DNA of 64,000 nt from JACCTU01 sp963848525 (GTDB taxonomy: Bacteria; Actinomycetota; Thermoleophilia; Gaiellales; Gaiellaceae): assembly GCA_963848525.1 (NCBI GenBank), contig CAWKDZ010000001.1, positions 310,001 through 374,000 on the forward strand, given 5' to 3'. The notes beneath the pieces are model-generated. The model was given only the letters and a program-made list of their open reading frames with translations. It was not told the origin of the DNA and made no database searches. Shown one piece after another: positions 41,440 to 51,773 of this stretch. The first letter of the stretch is position 1, and each line of letters starts with the position of its first letter. A program made the position numbers and the translations under genes.

Positions 41440-41950
41440 GGAGCCGCACCTCCCGGTGCGTCCACTCCGGCCGGCCCAGAATCCGCGTCACCAACGCGTA
41501 GACGGGCACCGTCAGGAGCAGGTTCATGACCACGCCGGGCACGAGCGCCCCGACGAGGACCGTTCCCGCGTCAACCGGGTCGCCGAGCACGACGTGGAGC
41601 GCCAGCGCGACCGCGGCATAGAGCACGGTCACGACCGCGACCGAGAGCAGGGGCGCATGCGAGCGGTCGCGGCCGGTCGTCTCGCCGTAGCGGCCGATCC
41701 AGTAGCCGGCGATCGTGAGCAGCAGCGCCGTTTCGCCGAGGCGCGCGAGGTTGGCCGTGTCGAGCAGCAGGCCCGCCGTGAAGCCCGCGACTGCACCCCA
41801 GACGGCGCCGCGGAGCAGCGCGACGGCGACGAGCGTCACGAGCACGAGGTCGGGCGTCGCGCCGGCGATCTCGATCGTCCCGACGATCGACGACTGGAGC
41901 ACGACCGCGACGAACAGCAGCACAGCGACCTTGATGACGTCGACGGTCAC
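41432..41950 (-). CDS. mreD: Rod-shape protein MreD
   Basis: 172 residues, five to six helices, starting MTVDVIKVAVLLFVAVVLQS; TPDLVLVTLVAVALLRGAVW and GAVAGFTAGLLLDTANLARL are MreD-typical. Links MreC to RodA/PBP2. Start overlaps the mreC stop by four bases. Confidence 0.88.
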   Translation of the reverse strand: MTVDVIKVAVLLFVAVVLQSSIVGTIEIAGATPDLVLVTLVAVALLRGAVWGAVAGFTAGLLLDTANLARLGETALLLTIAGYWIGRYGETTGRDRSHAPLLSVAVVTVLYAAVALALHVVLGDPVDAGTVLVGALVPGVVMNLLLTVPVYALVTRILGRPEWTHREVRLLG

Positions 41951-42858
41951 CGAACCAGCACCGTGACCACGTCGAGGTTGGCGAGGTCGGCGTTCGAGAC
42001 GAGCTGAATCTGCTTGTCCGGCTCGGTGTCGGTCTGCCCGACGGACGTGACGAAGCCGATCGGGATCCCGCGCGGGAAGATCGACGGCAGCCGCTCGACG
42101 CGGGAGCCTGCCGTGGCGATCACGTCGAGGCGCTGCACGTCCTTCTCCTTCGGGACGTTGTTGAGGACGAGCGAGCCGCCCTCTCCCGACTCGACGAGAC
42201 CGACGGCACCCGTGCGGATCCCGTAGGCGGCTACTGCGCTCGACTCGTCGGTGAGCAGCGTCACGAGCGACGTGTCGCTCGTGACGAGCGTGACCTCGCC
42301 GACGAGGGTGCCGGCGGCGAGCACGGGCGCGTTCTTCGTGATCCCCGAGTTCTTCCCGGCGGCGATCACGACGCGCTTGCCGAACTGCGGCGGCTGCTGT
42401 GCCACGACGCGGGTGTTCACTCGCCGGTAGTCACGGAGCCCGGGGAGATCCTTGAAGGCCAGCGCCTCGCGCAGGTCGAGCACCTCCTGCGCGGCCGCCT
42501 GGTTCTCGATCGCGCGCTGCTGCGCGTCCTCGAGGCGCCTGCGCAGCTCCTCGTTCTCGTCCTTCGCCGTCAGCAGGCCGTCGAACCAGCCGTAGAGGTC
42601 GCGGAAGGGCCGCGCGACCCTTTCGGCGCCGACCTGGAAGGGGCGGATGGCGGTCGCGCCTGCGTCCTGGACGCCGTGGAGCGCACCGTCGTCGGACTCC
42701 CTGAAATAGACAGAGAGCAAGGCGAGCGAGACGAGCGCGAGCACGCCCACCACGACGCGGCGCTTCGTCGCGCTGCGTGCTCGGGGGACGAACGGCGTGG
42801 CGGTAGGCCGAACGGGACGGTTCAGCACCGCCGGACGGGCGGTTCGGTTGCGAAGCAC
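41947..42858 (-). CDS. mreC: Rod-shape protein MreC
   Basis: 303 residues: cytoplasmic basic N-terminus, one helix (~35-52), coiled coil (~88-120, ENEELRRRLEDAQQRAIENQ) and the periplasmic-type beta domains with GSGITKNAPVLA-like KNSGITKNAPVLAAGTLVGE and TDESSAVAAYGIRTGAVGLV. Scaffolds the elongasome outside the membrane. 40 bp after mreB. Confidence 0.9.
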   Translation of the reverse strand: MLRNRTARPAVLNRPVRPTATPFVPRARSATKRRVVVGVLALVSLALLSVYFRESDDGALHGVQDAGATAIRPFQVGAERVARPFRDLYGWFDGLLTAKDENEELRRRLEDAQQRAIENQAAAQEVLDLREALAFKDLPGLRDYRRVNTRVVAQQPPQFGKRVVIAAGKNSGITKNAPVLAAGTLVGEVTLVTSDTSLVTLLTDESSAVAAYGIRTGAVGLVESGEGGSLVLNNVPKEKDVQRLDVIATAGSRVERLPSIFPRGIPIGFVTSVGQTDTEPDKQIQLVSNADLANLDVVTVLVR

Positions 42859-42898
42859 GAGACTGGGGTCAGAGGGTAGCGGGCTGGGTCGCTGGGCC

Positions 42899-43945
<1,047 letters not shown>

Positions 43946-43968
43946 GGGGGCTCCGAGTCTAGCCTCGG

Positions 43969-43992
43969 GGACAGTCCCGGGACAGTCCCCGA
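43969..43992. repeat. REP copy 1 (imperfect)
   Basis: GGGGACAGTCCC followed directly by GGGACAGTCCCC: the half-site occurs as a direct repeat, so the palindrome is imperfect at its centre relative to copies 2 and 3. Lies 23 bp upstream of mreB. Confidence 0.8.
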
Positions 43993-44014
43993 TCCGCGTC
44001 GCGGCGATGTCCGG

Positions 44015-44037
44015 GGACAGTCCCGGGACTGTCCCTG
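44015..44037. repeat. REP copy 2
   Basis: GGGACAGTCCC joined to its reverse complement GGGACTGTCCC at 44016-44037, a perfect 22-base palindrome with an extra G in front. 67 bp before the transposase start. Confidence 0.85.
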
Positions 44038-44104
44038 TGTCAATTCTCGAACGATTTGGCCCTGCAGGCGCGCACGAGCATTCGACGCGGTTACCGTCGA
44101 GTCG

Positions 44105-44752
44105 ATGCCGAGAAGACCACGCCGCGAGCTCGTCGACGGGCTTTGCCACGTCACCGCGAGGGGTAACGGCCGACAGCGCATCTTTCGCGGAGACGACGAC
44201 GTCATGGACCTCCTCCTGCCGCTCGACGAAGCTGTTCGACGTTACGGCGTCGTCTGCCACGCGTTCTGTGTGATGCCGAACCATTTCCATCTCGTCCTCG
44301 ACGCGCCCCAGCCACGGCTTTCCGCCGGACTCCGCTACGCGTGCGGCGTCTTCGCGCAGCGGTTCCACCGCCGCTATGGATCGAATGGTCACGTTTTCCA
44401 GGGCCGTTTCCACTCCGAGCCGATCGTCCGAGAGCCGCACTTCATCGAGGTCATTCGTTATGTGCTCCGAAACCCCGTGCGCGCCCGACTCTGCGACTCG
44501 CCGGCGGATTGGGAGTGGAGCAGCTTCCACGGTTACTTCGACGAGGGCGCCCGCCCGCCGTTCCTCACGGCCGACGTCGTGCTCGAGCTCTTCTCGACGC
44601 GACCGCGAATCGCGCGTCGCGAGCTCGCGGCGTACGTGCAGCGAGGGGACAGTCCCGGGACTGTCCCCTATCCGAAGCCGTACGTCCCTGGGAAGCGCTC
44701 TGCGAGCAGACGAACCAGCAGCGCCGCCGGGAGGCCGACGACGTTCAGATAG
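44105..44752 (+). mobile_element. REP-associated tyrosine transposase (RAYT, IS200-like Y1 family)
   Basis: 215 residues from ATG 44105. Begins PRRPRRELVDGLCHVTARGN, with the HUH pair MPNHFHLVLDAP (~62-67) and the downstream FQGRFHSEPIVREPHFIEVI, RYVLRNPVRARLCDSPADWE and WSSFHGY, as in the TnpA_REP family; the catalytic Tyr is probably the one in the EVIRYVLRNP helix. Its 3' part reads across REP copy 3 (RGDSPGTVP) and into antisense maf, so the last ~30 residues are host-derived. Opposite in strand to all neighbours, between maf and mreB. Confidence 0.85.
44645..44668. repeat. REP copy 3 inside the 3' ends of the transposase and maf
   Basis: A perfect 24-base palindrome of GGGGACAGTCCC and its reverse complement. 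Its last base is also the last base of the maf stop codon (44668-44670), so the unit lands exactly at the maf 3' end. Confidence 0.9.
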
Positions 44753-45261
44753 TCGCCCGAGATCTCGGCGACGAGCGCGGCGCCGAGACCCTGGATCGCA
44801 TACGCGCCCGCGCGCCCCTCCCACTCGCCGCTCGCGACGTACGTGGCGACGTCGCGCGGTGTCAGCGAGCGAAACGTCACGCGCGTCGCAGCGTGGTCGA
44901 CGATCTCCCAGCCGGGCGTGAGCAGACAGAGCCCGGAGACGACGACGTGCGTCTTGCCGCCGAGCGCGATCAGCATGTCCGCCGCCTCCTCGGCGTTCGC
45001 GCACTTGCCGTAGATCCGCCCCGCGAGCACGACAGCCGTGTCGACGCCGAGCACCGGTTGCTCGCCCGCCCCGTCCGCGACCGAGCGCGCCTTGCCCTGC
45101 GCGTGCGCCTTCACGAGCTCGACGGCATCGGCATCGGGCCGGTCGTTCTCCTCGTACCGCGGCGCGACGACGTCGAACGGGATGCCGAGCTGCTCGAGGA
45201 TCGCGCGCCGCTGTGGCGACGTCGACGCGAGCAGCAGCGGCGCCGCGGGTGGCGCGCTCAT
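44668..45261 (-). CDS. maf: Maf-family nucleotide pyrophosphatase
   Basis: 197 residues: LLLASTSPQRRAILEQLGIP at the N-terminus, VLGVDTAVVLAGRIYGKCAN, GLCLLTPG and GYAIQGLG-like GAYAIQGLGAALVAEISGDY with NVVGLP near the end. Hydrolyses non-canonical or modified NTPs; linked to septum/shape genes in many bacteria. ATG overlaps the methyltransferase stop (ATGA). Confidence 0.9.
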   Translation of the reverse strand: MSAPPAAPLLLASTSPQRRAILEQLGIPFDVVAPRYEENDRPDADAVELVKAHAQGKARSVADGAGEQPVLGVDTAVVLAGRIYGKCANAEEAADMLIALGGKTHVVVSGLCLLTPGWEIVDHAATRVTFRSLTPRDVATYVASGEWEGRAGAYAIQGLGAALVAEISGDYLNVVGLPAALLVRLLAERFPGTYGFG

Positions 45262-46025
45262 CGCTTCCGCGTGACCCAGATCTCCTCGGCCGGCCACTGC
45301 CGAGCCCATTCCGCGGTGACGTGGCCGTAGTAGTCATGCGTCTCCGCCTGCTGGGGGGCGTAGAGCTCGACGAGCCGCTCGATCTCGAACCCGTTCCCGC
45401 GGAGAATGTCGATCAGCTCGCCGGCCGGGAGGTGGAACTCGACCTCCTTCGTGTCCGGCCACTCGATGCGCCCCAGGCTGCGTTGCGGGCGTTGCAGTTG
45501 CTCTGTGATGCCGTCGAGGGCCATGCAGAGCATCGAGATCGTCGCGTTGCGCAGGAAGACGAGCCGGCCGCGCGGCCGGAGCAGGCGCGCGGCCTCGGGA
45601 ATCCAGCGGTAGGGATCGGCCCAGATCGACGCGCCGTACTCCGACACCGCGAGGTCGAACGACGCGTCGGGCAGGGGGACGCTCTCGGCAACGGCCTCCA
45701 CCAGCGGGAACTCGAGCCCGAACTCCTGCTGCATCTCGCGCGCGGTCGCCAGCTGCGCCGGCGTCGGGTCGACGCCGACCGGCCGCGCCCCGAGCTTCGC
45801 GAGCCGCGCGGAGATGTACGCGGTGCCGCAGCCGAGCTCGACGACGTCGAGGCCGGCGACGTCGCCGAGCGCATCCACCTCGCGCTCGGGGATGCCGAAG
45901 ATCCCCCAATCGATCTCGTCCTTCGCCCAGGCATCGCGCGCGCGCGGGCCCGTGTGCTCCTCGTTCGCCTTCGTCCAGACGGCGACGTTCTGCGCGACGT
46001 AGTCGGGATACTCAGACGAGCTCAT
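45258..46025 (-). CDS. SAM-dependent methyltransferase
   Basis: 255 residues. Class I fold: motif I VVELGCGTAYISARLAKLGA, acidic VGVDPTPAQL, FDLAVSEYGASIWADPYRW and LRPRGRLVFLRNA. N-terminal EYPDYVAQNVAVWTKANEEH followed by AWAKDEIDWGIFGIPE is characteristic of a conserved actinobacterial group, likely small-molecule or lipid methylation. Start overlaps the ndk 3' end by 14 bp. Confidence 0.85.
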   Translation of the reverse strand: MSSSEYPDYVAQNVAVWTKANEEHTGPRARDAWAKDEIDWGIFGIPEREVDALGDVAGLDVVELGCGTAYISARLAKLGARPVGVDPTPAQLATAREMQQEFGLEFPLVEAVAESVPLPDASFDLAVSEYGASIWADPYRWIPEAARLLRPRGRLVFLRNATISMLCMALDGITEQLQRPQRSLGRIEWPDTKEVEFHLPAGELIDILRGNGFEIERLVELYAPQQAETHDYYGHVTAEWARQWPAEEIWVTRKR

Positions 46026-46431
46026 CGTCCGAGAACCAGAGCTCGATCTCGCGCGCGGCAGACTCAGCCGAGTCGGATCCGTGCACGAGGTTGTTCGGCA
46101 TCGACGTGGCGAAGTCGCCGCGGATCGTCCCCGGTTCCGCGTTGGCAGGGTCGGTCGCGCCGATCGTCTTCCGCATCGTCGCGATGGCGCCCTCGCCCTC
46201 GACGACGAGCGCCCACGTCGGCGCGGACGTGATGAACTCGACGAGCTCGCCGAAGAACGGCTTCTCGCTGTGCTCGGCGTAGTGCCGTTCGCCGAGGTCG
46301 CGCGAGACGCGCAGCAGCTTGCCGGCGACGACGCGGAACCCGCGCCGCTCGATCCGCGCGAGCAGCTCGCCCGCGAGCGAGCGCTCGACGGCATCCGGCT
46401 TGATCAGGATCAGCGTGCGCTCCGCGGCCAC
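46012..46431 (-). CDS. ndk: Nucleoside diphosphate kinase
   Basis: 139 residues from GTG 46431: ERTLILIKPDAVERSLAGEL, HYAEHSEKPFFGELVEFITS, RKTIGATDPANAEPGTIRGD and the phosphorylated histidine in NLVHGSDSAESA. Balances NTP pools. Full length. Confidence 0.95.
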   Translation of the reverse strand: MAAERTLILIKPDAVERSLAGELLARIERRGFRVVAGKLLRVSRDLGERHYAEHSEKPFFGELVEFITSAPTWALVVEGEGAIATMRKTIGATDPANAEPGTIRGDFATSMPNNLVHGSDSAESAAREIELWFSDDELV

Positions 46432-46442
46432 GGAGCAGGATG

Positions 46443-46931
46443 CTATTCGGCGCGGCGACGCCTCGGCGACTCCCACGTGTCGCCGAAGTCGATCGTCGCG
46501 GGCGTCTCGACGCGGGTCTCGCAGTAGGGGCAGATCTGCCAGAGCGCCTCGAGCGGCTGCTTGCAGTTCGCGCACGCCTGCTTGAGCTTGGTCGTGCAGA
46601 CCGGGCAGACGAGGAACGAGGCGTCGACCTCGGCCCGGCAGACCGGGCAGTGGAGATCGCGCAGCGCGAGCCGCTTCTCCATCGCCTTGATCTCGAGCTC
46701 GCGCTCCCGGACGTCTTCGAGGTACTCGGGCGGCCGGAAGAACATGTAGATGATCGGCCCGATGAACGGCGGGATCGCGCCGAGGATCGTCGCCATCGCG
46801 ACCATCCAGGGATCCTCGATCCGGCGGCGCGCGTCCTTGTAGACCCAGTAGGCGGTCGCGATCCAGAACACGGCCACGAAGAAGATCGCCAGGTTCCGGG
46901 CGATGATCAGGAAGTCGTCGTCGAGACTCAC
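46443..46931 (-). CDS. Double zinc-ribbon membrane protein
   Basis: 162 residues. Two N-terminal helices (~8-28 and ~44-64, FLIIARNLAIFFVAVFWIAT and MATILGAIPPFIGPIIYMFF), a charged segment, then two zinc ribbons with CPVC...CPVC and CANC...CPYC. Typical actinobacterial membrane-tethered zinc-ribbon protein of unknown role. GTG start overlaps the micro-protein stop. Confidence 0.8.
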   Translation of the reverse strand: MSLDDDFLIIARNLAIFFVAVFWIATAYWVYKDARRRIEDPWMVAMATILGAIPPFIGPIIYMFFRPPEYLEDVRERELEIKAMEKRLALRDLHCPVCRAEVDASFLVCPVCTTKLKQACANCKQPLEALWQICPYCETRVETPATIDFGDTWESPRRRRAE

Positions 46932-47041
46932 AGCAACAGTTTCCCCACCAGATAGCCGAGGCCGTACGCGGCGGCCACGATCGCGAGGACGACGAACGCG
47001 GCGAACGCGACGACGGTCAGCTGCTCAACCAGCTTCGTCAC
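46928..47041 (-). CDS. 37-residue transmembrane micro-protein
   Basis: GTG 47041 overlaps the folC stop (GTGA), and its own stop overlaps the next gene's start (again GTGA). TKLVEQLTVVAFAAFVVLAI continues VAAAYGLGYLVGKLLL: one long helix with G-x-x-x-G spacing. Four-base overlaps on both sides make it a convincing gene; function unknown. Confidence 0.7.
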   Translation of the reverse strand: MTKLVEQLTVVAFAAFVVLAIVAAAYGLGYLVGKLLL

Positions 47042-48093
47042 TTTACGCGGTGCTCCTCTCGGGCTGCCAGATCCGCGAGCAGGTAGAGCGACCCGGTGAC
47101 GAGCACGGGCGGCGCCTCGCGGGCGACGGCGAGGGCCTGCTCGGGGTCCTCGACCGCCTCGACCCGTGCGAACCAGCGCCGGGCGCGAGCGGCGAGCTCC
47201 GCGGCCGGCAGGGCACGGGCATTCGAGGACGTGGTGGCGACGAACCGGTCGCCGGCGCGGGCCAGCCGCTCGAGCATCCCGTCCACGTCCTTGTCCTGGA
47301 GGATCGAGGCGACGATCGTGTACCGGCCGGGCGGCAGCCGAGGCAGGGCCCAGTCGAGGCCGTCGGCGTTGTGCGCCCCGTCCCAGACCTCGTCGTCGCT
47401 CCGCCGCTCGAGCCGCCCGGGCAGCGAGACGTCGACCTGGGCGTCGGTCCGCCTGCCGAGGAACACCTCGGCAGCCTCGCGCGCCCCACCGACGATGACG
47501 CGCGCGTGCGGGACAAGCCGGGCGAACTCCTCGTCGGGCAGCACGACGATCGCGCCGTCCGTGACGACGGCGAGCTTCTCGGCGGCGATCGCCTCCCGCG
47601 TGTCGCCGAGCACGTCGGTGTGGTCGAGACCCACGTTCGTCAGCAGTACGCACCGCGCGCCGAGCACGTTGGTCGCGTCGTGGCGGCCGCCCAGGCCCGC
47701 CTCCACCACGGCGACCTGAACCTCGGCGGCGGCGAACTCGGCGAAGGCAGCAGCCGTCAGCACCTCGAACTGCGTCGCCCCGACGGCGACTGCGAGGTCG
47801 CGGACGCGCTCGATCGCCCGCTCGAAGTCGGCCTCGCGGCCGTCGACCCGGATGCGTTCGCTCCACGAACGGACGTGCGGCGAGAGGTACGCGCCCACGC
47901 GGAAGCCCGCGTCGAGCAGGAGCTCCTCGACCGTTCGCGTCGCCGTCGACTTTCCGTTCGTCCCCACGACGTGGATCGCGGGGAAGCGCTCCTGGGGGTC
48001 GGCGAGCGCGGCGAGCAGCGCATGCATCCGCTCGAGGCCGAACTCGTCGGGCCAGGGAGTGAGGGACGCGACCCAGTCAGCGGCCGACTGCAT
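47038..48093 (-). CDS. folC: Folylpolyglutamate / dihydrofolate synthase (short form)
   Basis: 351 residues against the usual 420-450. P-loop IHVVGTNGKSTATRTVEELL, AYLSPHVRSWSERIRVDG, VVEAGLGGRHDATNVLGARC and VWDGAHNADGLDWAL (the DxAHNP-type motif) are present, so the core is complete and the C-terminal domain is trimmed. Adds glutamate to (dihydro)folate. Start overlaps ggt by 17 bp. Confidence 0.88.
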   Translation of the reverse strand: MQSAADWVASLTPWPDEFGLERMHALLAALADPQERFPAIHVVGTNGKSTATRTVEELLLDAGFRVGAYLSPHVRSWSERIRVDGREADFERAIERVRDLAVAVGATQFEVLTAAAFAEFAAAEVQVAVVEAGLGGRHDATNVLGARCVLLTNVGLDHTDVLGDTREAIAAEKLAVVTDGAIVVLPDEEFARLVPHARVIVGGAREAAEVFLGRRTDAQVDVSLPGRLERRSDDEVWDGAHNADGLDWALPRLPPGRYTIVASILQDKDVDGMLERLARAGDRFVATTSSNARALPAAELAARARRWFARVEAVEDPEQALAVAREAPPVLVTGSLYLLADLAAREEHRVK

Positions 48094-49795
48094 AGCCCTG
48101 CATCGCGCGCGGGTTCGCGGCGGCGCGCAGGTGGCCCCGGTCCGAGGCAGCGGCGCTCAGCCGGCCCAGCGACCAGTCGGGCGTGACCTCGAGCTCGTGC
48201 CCGCGCTCCCGCAGGTTCGCGACGAGCTCCGCGTCGAAGCGCGACTCGATCTCGACGTGCCGCGGCTTCGCCTCGCGCGGGTAGAACGAGCTCGGGAAGT
48301 GGTTGCTGTGGAACATCGGCCGGTCGATCGCGGCCTGGAGGTTCCCGTCGCCGCTGAGCCAGTAGAGGAAAAAGACGAGCGACCACTGGTCCTGCTGGTC
48401 GCCGCCGGGCGTCCCGAACGCGACGACCTCGCCGTCCCGGCGCGCGAGGCTCGGCGAAAGCGTCGTCCGGGGGCGTTTGCCGGGCGCGAGCGAGTTGGGG
48501 AGCCCCGGCTCGAGCGCGAACATCTGCGCCCGCGTCCCGAGCGGAAACCCGAGCCCGGGGACGACCGGCGAGCTCGAGAGCCAGCCACCCGACGGCGTCG
48601 CGGAGACGACGTTCCCGAAGCGGTCGGCGACGTCGACGTGGCACGTGTCCCCGCGAGTGGGCTCGCCGAGCCCCGCGCCAAGTAACACAGTGTTACTTGC
48701 GAACTTCGGCAGGCGGGCGCCCTCGAGCCCGGGGCGCAGCTCGGCCGACGCCTCCGCGCCGACGAGCGCGCGGCGCGCCGCCGCGTACTCGGCGCTCAGC
48801 AACCGCTCGAGCGGGACGTCGACGAAGGCCGGATCGCCGTACCAGGCCTCGCGATCGGCGAAGGCGAGCTTCGCGCACTCGACCACGGTGTGGACGAACT
48901 CGGGGCCGCTCGCGTCGCCCAGGTCGTAGCCGTCGAGCAACGCGAGCTGCTGGAGCAAGACCGGCCCCTGGCCCCACGGGCCCGTCTTCGAGACCAGCCA
49001 GCCGCCGTACTCGTGGTCGATGGGCGCCTCGAACGTCGGCTGCCAGGCAGCGAGATCGTCGGCGCCGAGCAGACCGGCATGGCGGCGCCCCGAGCTGTCC
49101 GTCACCTCGGTGGCCGCGAACTCGCCGATCGCCTCGGCGACGAAGCCCCGATACCAGGCGTCGAGCGCGGCGTCGATCTGCGCCTCTCGCCCCTGCGCGC
49201 GCTCGGCCTCGGCGAGCACCCGCGTGTACGTCTCGGCGAGCACGGGGTTCCGAAAGCGCTTCCACGGTTCGTCGGCGTCCAACCAGACCGCGGCCGACGT
49301 CGGCCACTCACGCCGGAAGAACGGCTCGAGCTGCGCGATCGACTGCACGACGCGTGGCAGCACGGGATGCCCGTCGCGCGCATACGCGATCGCCGGCTCG
49401 AGCACGTCGCGCAGGCCGGCCGTGCCGAGCTCGCGCAGCATCAACAGCCACGCGCCGAACGCGCCGGGGACGCACGCCGCGAGGAAGCCCGTGCCGGGCA
49501 CGAGCTCGAGCCCGAGCTCGCGGTAACGCTCGATCGTCGCCGCCGCCGGCGCAGGGCCCTGGCCGCAGACGACGACGACCTCGTCGCGCGCCGCCGAGTA
49601 GAGCACGATCGGCAGGTCGCCGCCGGGCCCGTTCAGGTGCGGCTCGACGACCTGGAGCACGAACCCCGCCGCGGCTGCGGCGTCGAACGCGTTGCCGCCC
49701 GCCTCGAGCAGGCGCATCCCCGCCGCGGACGCGAGCCAGTGCGTCGAGGCGACCATCCCGAACGTGCCGTGCAGCTCCGGGCGCGTGGTGAACAC
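48077..49795 (-). CDS. ggt: Gamma-glutamyltransferase family protein
   Basis: 572 residues from GTG 49795 (FTTRPELHGTFGMVASTHWL). Ntn-hydrolase: GGNAFDAAAAAGFVLQVVEP, NGPGGDLPIVLY, and the autoprocessing site region EPTRGDTCHVDVADRFGNVV, where Thr would be the new N-terminal nucleophile of the small subunit; GGDQQDQWSLVFFLYWLSGD closes the site. There is no signal peptide, so it may be cytoplasmic, unlike classical periplasmic GGT; other Ntn acylases of the family are possible. A longer in-frame upstream reading only mirrors clpX. Confidence 0.85.
   Translation of the reverse strand: MFTTRPELHGTFGMVASTHWLASAAGMRLLEAGGNAFDAAAAAGFVLQVVEPHLNGPGGDLPIVLYSAARDEVVVVCGQGPAPAAATIERYRELGLELVPGTGFLAACVPGAFGAWLLMLRELGTAGLRDVLEPAIAYARDGHPVLPRVVQSIAQLEPFFRREWPTSAAVWLDADEPWKRFRNPVLAETYTRVLAEAERAQGREAQIDAALDAWYRGFVAEAIGEFAATEVTDSSGRRHAGLLGADDLAAWQPTFEAPIDHEYGGWLVSKTGPWGQGPVLLQQLALLDGYDLGDASGPEFVHTVVECAKLAFADREAWYGDPAFVDVPLERLLSAEYAAARRALVGAEASAELRPGLEGARLPKFASNTVLLGAGLGEPTRGDTCHVDVADRFGNVVSATPSGGWLSSSPVVPGLGFPLGTRAQMFALEPGLPNSLAPGKRPRTTLSPSLARRDGEVVAFGTPGGDQQDQWSLVFFLYWLSGDGNLQAAIDRPMFHSNHFPSSFYPREAKPRHVEIESRFDAELVANLRERGHELEVTPDWSLGRLSAAASDRGHLRAAANPRAMQGYAVGR
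48679..48699. repeat. AT-rich perfect inverted repeat inside ggt
   Basis: CAAGTAACAC-A-GTGTTACTTG: 10-bp arms around one base, in an otherwise very GC-rich gene. It encodes SNTVLL with a rare TTA leucine codon. Confidence 0.7.
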
Positions 49796-49815
49796 GCCAG
49801 AGACTCTAAGCGGCG

Positions 49816-51096
<1,281 letters not shown>

Positions 51097-51164
51097 CAGC
51101 CGATCACTCCTCCCCTGGCCACCGCTGTCTCTCCTTGTAGCGTGAAAACCATCGTTTGCCTAGC

Positions 51165-51773
51165 CTAGGCCGCCTCGGCCCGGACCGGCTCGCGGCTGGA
51201 GACGACGGTGTCGATCACGCCGTACTCCTTGGCCTCTTGCGAGGTCATGTAGTAGTCGCGATCCATGTCCTTCGCGATCTTCTCGAGCTCCTGGCCGGTG
51301 TGCCTGGCCATTATCTCCTCCATCAGCCGCTTCAGGCTGATCACCTCGCGCGCCTGGATCTCGATGTCCGTCGGCTGCCCGTGGAAGCCGGCCGAGCCCT
51401 GGTGGATCAGGATCTTCGAGTGCGGCAGCGCCAGGCGCTTGCCCGGCGTCCCCCCGGCCAGGATCACCGCGCCCATCGACATCGCCATGCCGACGCAGAT
51501 CGTCTGCACGTCGGGGCGGATGAACTGCATCGTGTCGTAGATCGCGAGACCGGCGTAGACGACGCCGCCCGGCGAGTTGATGTAGATCGAGATGTCCTTG
51601 TCCGGGTCCTCGGACTCGAGGTGCAGCAGCTGGGCGACGATCAGGTTCGCGATCTGGTCGTCGACGGGTGTGCCGAGGAAGATGATCCGCTCGTTGAGCA
51701 GACGCGAGTAGATGTCGAACGCGCGCTCGCCGCGCGACGTCTGCTCGATGACCATGGGGACGAGAGGGCTCAT
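51165..51773 (-). CDS. clpP: ATP-dependent Clp protease proteolytic subunit
   Basis: 202 residues: LLNERIIFLGTPVDDQIANL, DISIYINSPGGVVYAGLAIY, catalytic Ser in CVGMAMSMGAVILAGGTPGK, His in SKILIHQGSAGFHGQPTDIE, and Asp in MDRDYYMTSQEAKEYG. M-S-M-G-A at the nucleophile is usual. Coupled to tig by ATGA overlap. Confidence 0.96.
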   Translation of the reverse strand: MSPLVPMVIEQTSRGERAFDIYSRLLNERIIFLGTPVDDQIANLIVAQLLHLESEDPDKDISIYINSPGGVVYAGLAIYDTMQFIRPDVQTICVGMAMSMGAVILAGGTPGKRLALPHSKILIHQGSAGFHGQPTDIEIQAREVISLKRLMEEIMARHTGQELEKIAKDMDRDYYMTSQEAKEYGVIDTVVSSREPVRAEAA

